Source: Porcincola sp945869225 (GTDB lineage: Bacteria; Bacillota; Clostridia; Lachnospirales; Lachnospiraceae). Taken from it: DNA of 64,000 bases. The stretch lies in NCBI RefSeq assembly GCF_052118625.1, contig NZ_JBQKGW010000002.1, forward strand, positions 1-64,000, written 5' to 3'. Position 1 is the stretch's first letter. Each line of letters begins with the position of its first letter. A model generated the notes under the pieces. The model saw only the letters and a list, made by a program, of their open reading frames with translations. It did no database searches and was not told where the DNA came from. Positions 61,168-64,000 of the stretch are shown here, one piece after another. The translations under genes were made by a program, and so were the position numbers.

Positions 61168-62706
61168 TCACTTGTTGACATCCATGATGCACTGCATGAT
61201 GCGTTCCTGTGTCGCTTCCTCCGCAGTCAGCTCGCCGGCCATCTTTCCCTCGGAGAGGACATAGATACGGTCGCACATGCCTAGAAGCTCCGGCATCTCG
61301 GACGATACCATGATAACAGCCTTGCCCTTGCTGACCATATCATTCATCAGACAGTAAATATCATATTTTGCCCCGACATCAATTCCTCTCGTCGGCTCAT
61401 CGAGAATGAGGATATCCGGCTCGGCAAACATCCATTTTCCAAGGAGAGCTTTCTGCTGGTTTCCGCCGGAGAGATTGCCGACCTTCTGCTCGACAGACGG
61501 TGTCTTGGTACCCATCTCGTCTTTCATGACTTCCGCCTCATGGACTTCTCTGTCCACATCGATGATGCCATGATTGCAGACCTTATGCAGCGCCGCCAGT
61601 GTCGTGTTGAAGCGGATCGACTCCTTGAGAATCAGTCCGTTGGTCTTTCTGTCCTCGGTGACATACGCCAGTCCATGGCGAATGGCCTGCTCGGTATTGT
61701 TCAGCGTTACTTTCTTTCCGCCGATGAAAAGCTCACCCTTGATTCCGGTTCCATAGCTCTTCCCAAAGATCGACATCATCAGCTCTGTACGGCCGGCACC
61801 CTGCAGGCCGGAGAATCCGACGATCTCGCCCTTGTTGACATGGAAGGAGATGTTGTTATCCACAATTTTCTCCGGGTAGAGCGGATGGTGGACGGTCCAG
61901 TTCTTCACTTCCAGGGCGACTTCCTTCGAAACATGGTGTTCTCTCTCCGGATAGCGGTCGTCCATCGCCCGGCCGACCATCCCCTTGATGATCCTGGCTT
62001 CTGACATATCGTCGACACCCTTTTCCAGGGTCTCGATCGTCGAGCCGTCCCTGAGGATTGTGCAGCGGTCCGCCACATACTCGATTTCGTTCAGCTTGTG
62101 GGTGATGATGATGGAGGTCAGCCCGTTCTTCTTGAACTCCTTCAGGAGATCCAGCAGCATTCTCGCATCCTCATCATTCAGGGAGGATGTCGGTTCATCA
62201 AGGACAAGCAGCCTGACCTTCTTGGAGAAGGCCTTCGCGATCTCGACCAGCTGCTGCTTGCCGGTTCCGATATCCTTGATCAGGGTCTGGGCGGACTCTT
62301 TGAGTCCGACCATCTTCATATGTCTCTCGGCTTCACTGTAGGTTTTGTCCCAGTCAATGACGCCGTATTTGTTCTTGATTTCGTTGCCCAGGAACATATT
62401 CTCTCCGATGGACAGCATCGGGATCAGTGCCAATTCCTGGTGAATGACGACAATGCCGTCCTTCTCACTGTCAGACAGTCTTTTATAATGGCACTCTTTT
62501 CCTTCGTAGATGACTTTTCCGCTATAAGAGCCGTAAGGGTACTGTCCACTCAGGACGTTCATCAGGGTAGACTTTCCTGCTCCGTTCTCACCGATCAGTG
62601 CATGAATCTCTCCCCGTCTGACTTCCAGATTTACATCATCCAGTGCTTTCACACCTGGAAACTCTTTTGTGATGTGTTCCATCACAAGAATGTTGTCTTC
62701 CGCCAA
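61168..62706 (-). CDS. mmsA: Multiple-monosaccharide ABC importer ATPase (double)
   Basis: A 512-residue double ATPase. The first half has GENGAGKSTLMNVLSG (Walker A, about 36-51), DIGTGKQQLVEIAKAF and VLDEPTSSL (Walker B). The second half has the altered Walker A GLQGAGRTELMMS (about 300), LSGGNQQKALLGKWM and ILDEPTRGIDVGAKYDIY, the pattern of sugar importers MmsA/GguA/XylG, in which only one site is fully canonical. It lies 284 nt after the binding-protein gene, with a long stem-loop between, and 21 nt before the permease gene. Confidence 0.95.
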   Translation of the reverse strand: MAEDNILVMEHITKEFPGVKALDDVNLEVRRGEIHALIGENGAGKSTLMNVLSGQYPYGSYSGKVIYEGKECHYKRLSDSEKDGIVVIHQELALIPMLSIGENMFLGNEIKNKYGVIDWDKTYSEAERHMKMVGLKESAQTLIKDIGTGKQQLVEIAKAFSKKVRLLVLDEPTSSLNDEDARMLLDLLKEFKKNGLTSIIITHKLNEIEYVADRCTILRDGSTIETLEKGVDDMSEARIIKGMVGRAMDDRYPEREHHVSKEVALEVKNWTVHHPLYPEKIVDNNISFHVNKGEIVGFSGLQGAGRTELMMSIFGKSYGTGIKGELFIGGKKVTLNNTEQAIRHGLAYVTEDRKTNGLILKESIRFNTTLAALHKVCNHGIIDVDREVHEAEVMKDEMGTKTPSVEQKVGNLSGGNQQKALLGKWMFAEPDILILDEPTRGIDVGAKYDIYCLMNDMVSKGKAVIMVSSEMPELLGMCDRIYVLSEGKMAGELTAEEATQERIMQCIMDVNK

Positions 62707-62870
62707 TCTGAGGATCCTCCTTCCCAGCAGTCTGCCTCAGGTCAGCCCGCTGCGCGATGCGCAGGGAAATTCTGCTTCAGGCAGGTGGTTGTCCAGCCGG
62801 TTCATTCTGATTTTGCCCTGCCAGACAGGTTTCATATCGGATGCCATGATGCATGGCATAGATGGTTTAC

Positions 62871-62912
62871 CTGAAACAGGCGGGATGAATCATCCCGCCC
62901 ATCCTGTTTCAG
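62871..62912. other. Stem-loop between binding-protein and ATPase genes
   Basis: Outer arms CTGAAACAG (62871-62879) and CTGTTTCAG (62904-62912), inner arms GCGGGAT (62880-62886) and ATCCCGC (62892-62898), giving 16 paired bases with a 5-nt bulge and a 5-nt loop. No T run follows on the minus strand. Probably stabilises the binding-protein mRNA or gives partial termination. The rest of the 284-nt gap shows no gene. Confidence 0.75.
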
Positions 62913-62990
62913 CTTGTTGTGCTGTTTGCAGGCATTATGCGCTGCCTGCTGCGCTGAGTCTCAGCCGCAGTGTCTGCAGCAGATTCCTCA

Positions 62991-64000
62991 TTACTGTGCC
63001 GGATGAAGATATCCGTCAGAATCCTGTGTATAGTAACCAGTGTCGACAAGCTTCTCAACAGCATTGTCCTTCGTGACAACATCCGGGACAAGGAGCAGAG
63101 ACGGGATCACCTTATCAACTGCGGTGTAGGACTTGTCATCAAATGTGCAGTCGAATCCGAACTTTCTGCCGTCGATCCAGGACTGATCAACCGTCTCACC
63201 GTTCAGGATTGCCTGCGCCAGATCAAGCGTGACAACTGCTTCATTTGCGACTGCCTTGTAGACGGTCATGGTCTGAAGGCCATCCATCAGATTCTTCAGG
63301 TTTGCTTCATCACCATCCTGTCCGGTGATCAGAACAGAATTCTTTCCAGCATAGTCAGACTGAATGGCCTGCGTCACGCCAAGAGCGGTGGAGTCGTTCG
63401 AGCAGAGTGCTACATCCAGCTGTGTTCCATCCGCATAGTAGGAACCGAGAATGTTCTGCATTCTGGACAGTGCCTTCTGTGTATCCCACTGAGCCGTTGC
63501 GACAGAATCGAAATCGGTCTGGCCGGACGGAACCTTCAGTGTTCCCTTGTCCAGATACGGCTGAAGGACGTCCATTGCACCCTTGTAGAAGAAGGTTGCA
63601 TTGTTGTCTGCCGGATCGCCGGCGGTAATCTCCATGTTGTAGGTCTTGTCGCCCGCATTATCGAGATCCAGAGTATCGACAATGAACTTGCCCTGAAGTG
63701 TACCAACGGTGTAATTATCGAAGGATACATAGTAGGTATCATTATCGTTCTTGATCAGACGGTCATAGGCGATGACCGGGATGTTTGCGTCTGCTGCCTC
63801 ATCCACAACGGTGTTGAGGGCCTCACCATCGATGGCTGCGATGACAAGAAGATCAACCTTGTCAGCGATCATGTTCTGAATATCGGAAACCTGACGTCCG
63901 GAATCATTATCCGAATAGGTAACCTCTGTCGCATATCCGGCTTTCTTGAACTGCTCGTCCAGATAGGAGCCATCACGATTCCATCTCTCAAGGGACTGTG
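62991..64000 (-). CDS. mmsE: Multiple-monosaccharide binding protein (5' end outside window)
   Basis: The frame is open to the right edge; at least 336 residues are visible, and the signal peptide lies beyond the window. The visible start reads QSLERWNRDGSYLDEQF, followed by AGYATEVTYSDNDSGRQVSDIQNMI, VDLLVIAAIDGEAL, VIAYDRLIKND, YYVSFDNYTVG and LITGQDGDEANLKNL. These are the ChvE/MmsE motifs, with the ligand-binding aromatic and Asp/Arg positions in place. It is the first gene of the importer operon and delivers the sugar to MmsB/MmsA. It is related to the two other binding proteins at 54413 and 58778, but closer to the first. Confidence 0.92.
   Translation of the reverse strand, partial: QSLERWNRDGSYLDEQFKKAGYATEVTYSDNDSGRQVSDIQNMIADKVDLLVIAAIDGEALNTVVDEAADANIPVIAYDRLIKNDNDTYYVSFDNYTVGTLQGKFIVDTLDLDNAGDKTYNMEITAGDPADNNATFFYKGAMDVLQPYLDKGTLKVPSGQTDFDSVATAQWDTQKALSRMQNILGSYYADGTQLDVALCSNDSTALGVTQAIQSDYAGKNSVLITGQDGDEANLKNLMDGLQTMTVYKAVANEAVVTLDLAQAILNGETVDQSWIDGRKFGFDCTFDDKSYTAVDKVIPSLLLVPDVVTKDNAVEKLVDTGYYTQDSDGYLHPAQ

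Noticed and set aside
1..64000. CRISPR arrays, rRNA genes and intact prophage
   Set aside because: No regularly spaced repeats, no rRNA stretch and no phage structural genes were seen on either strand.

Overview
The window looks like chromosomal DNA of a Bacillota member of the class Clostridia, most like Lachnospiraceae. The evidence is the gene set: LL-diaminopimelate aminotransferase (DapL), a type III glutamine synthetase, multiple-monosaccharide ABC importer genes, YesM/YesN-type two-component genes, a DUF1385-prmC-prfA-glmM block, strong AGGAGG ribosome sites and sigma-A type promoters. Almost every gene is on the minus strand. The exceptions are the IS110 fragment (1-239), an XRE regulator (6948-7322) and a CBS-domain membrane protein (48306-49628). 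The family assignment is inference from gene content only.

Region 1 (1 to about 7.6 kb) is accessory DNA ending at the 3' side of a tRNA-Ala gene. It carries the end of an IS110 transposase, a small unknown gene, a truncated adenine methyltransferase and an intact SNF2 helicase resembling DrmMI and DrmD of class 1 DISARM. It also has a free-standing HIRAN protein whose gene overlaps a 55-residue acidic EF-hand-like microprotein, a membrane protein and an XRE regulator. The methyltransferase is cut off before its SAM-binding and catalytic motifs, so the defence locus appears broken.

Region 2 (7.6-32.6 kb) holds the information-processing operons, read leftwards: rpmG-secE-nusG-rplK-rplA, then rplJ-rplL-rpoB-rpoC, then a VanZ-like gene, then rpsL-rpsG-fusA-tuf. 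Consensus promoters, an L10 leader with an attenuator, and terminators can be read directly. A carbohydrate locus of about 7 kb splits rplA from rplJ. It comprises a binding protein, two permeases, a fused sugar nucleotidyltransferase/sugar-1-kinase, an AraC regulator and a DUF523 protein.

Region 3 (32.7-48.1 kb) is a long leftward housekeeping run: rho, rpmE, DUF1385, prmC, prfA, glmM, DUF2156, a class I/II aminotransferase, hisC, a PF06695 membrane protein, a methyltransferase, dapF, dapL and a deacetylase-like lipoprotein. Rho carries a long low-complexity insert.

Region 4 (48.3-54.4 kb) has a CorC/HlyC-type membrane protein convergent with a CdaR/PucR-type regulator, a sigma-factor-like protein that lacks promoter-recognition regions, and glutamine synthetase III with a structured leader.

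Region 5 (54.4-64 kb) is a sugar sensing and uptake locus. The importer (binding protein, double ATPase, permease) is followed by a membrane-anchored binding protein, a YesM-type kinase, a YesN-type regulator and a second sugar-binding lipoprotein. The arrangement suggests that binding proteins both feed the transporter and inform the kinase.

The best candidates for something undescribed are the overlapping HIRAN/EF-hand pair beside the broken DISARM-like locus, and the sigma-like protein without regions 2.3-2.4 and 4.
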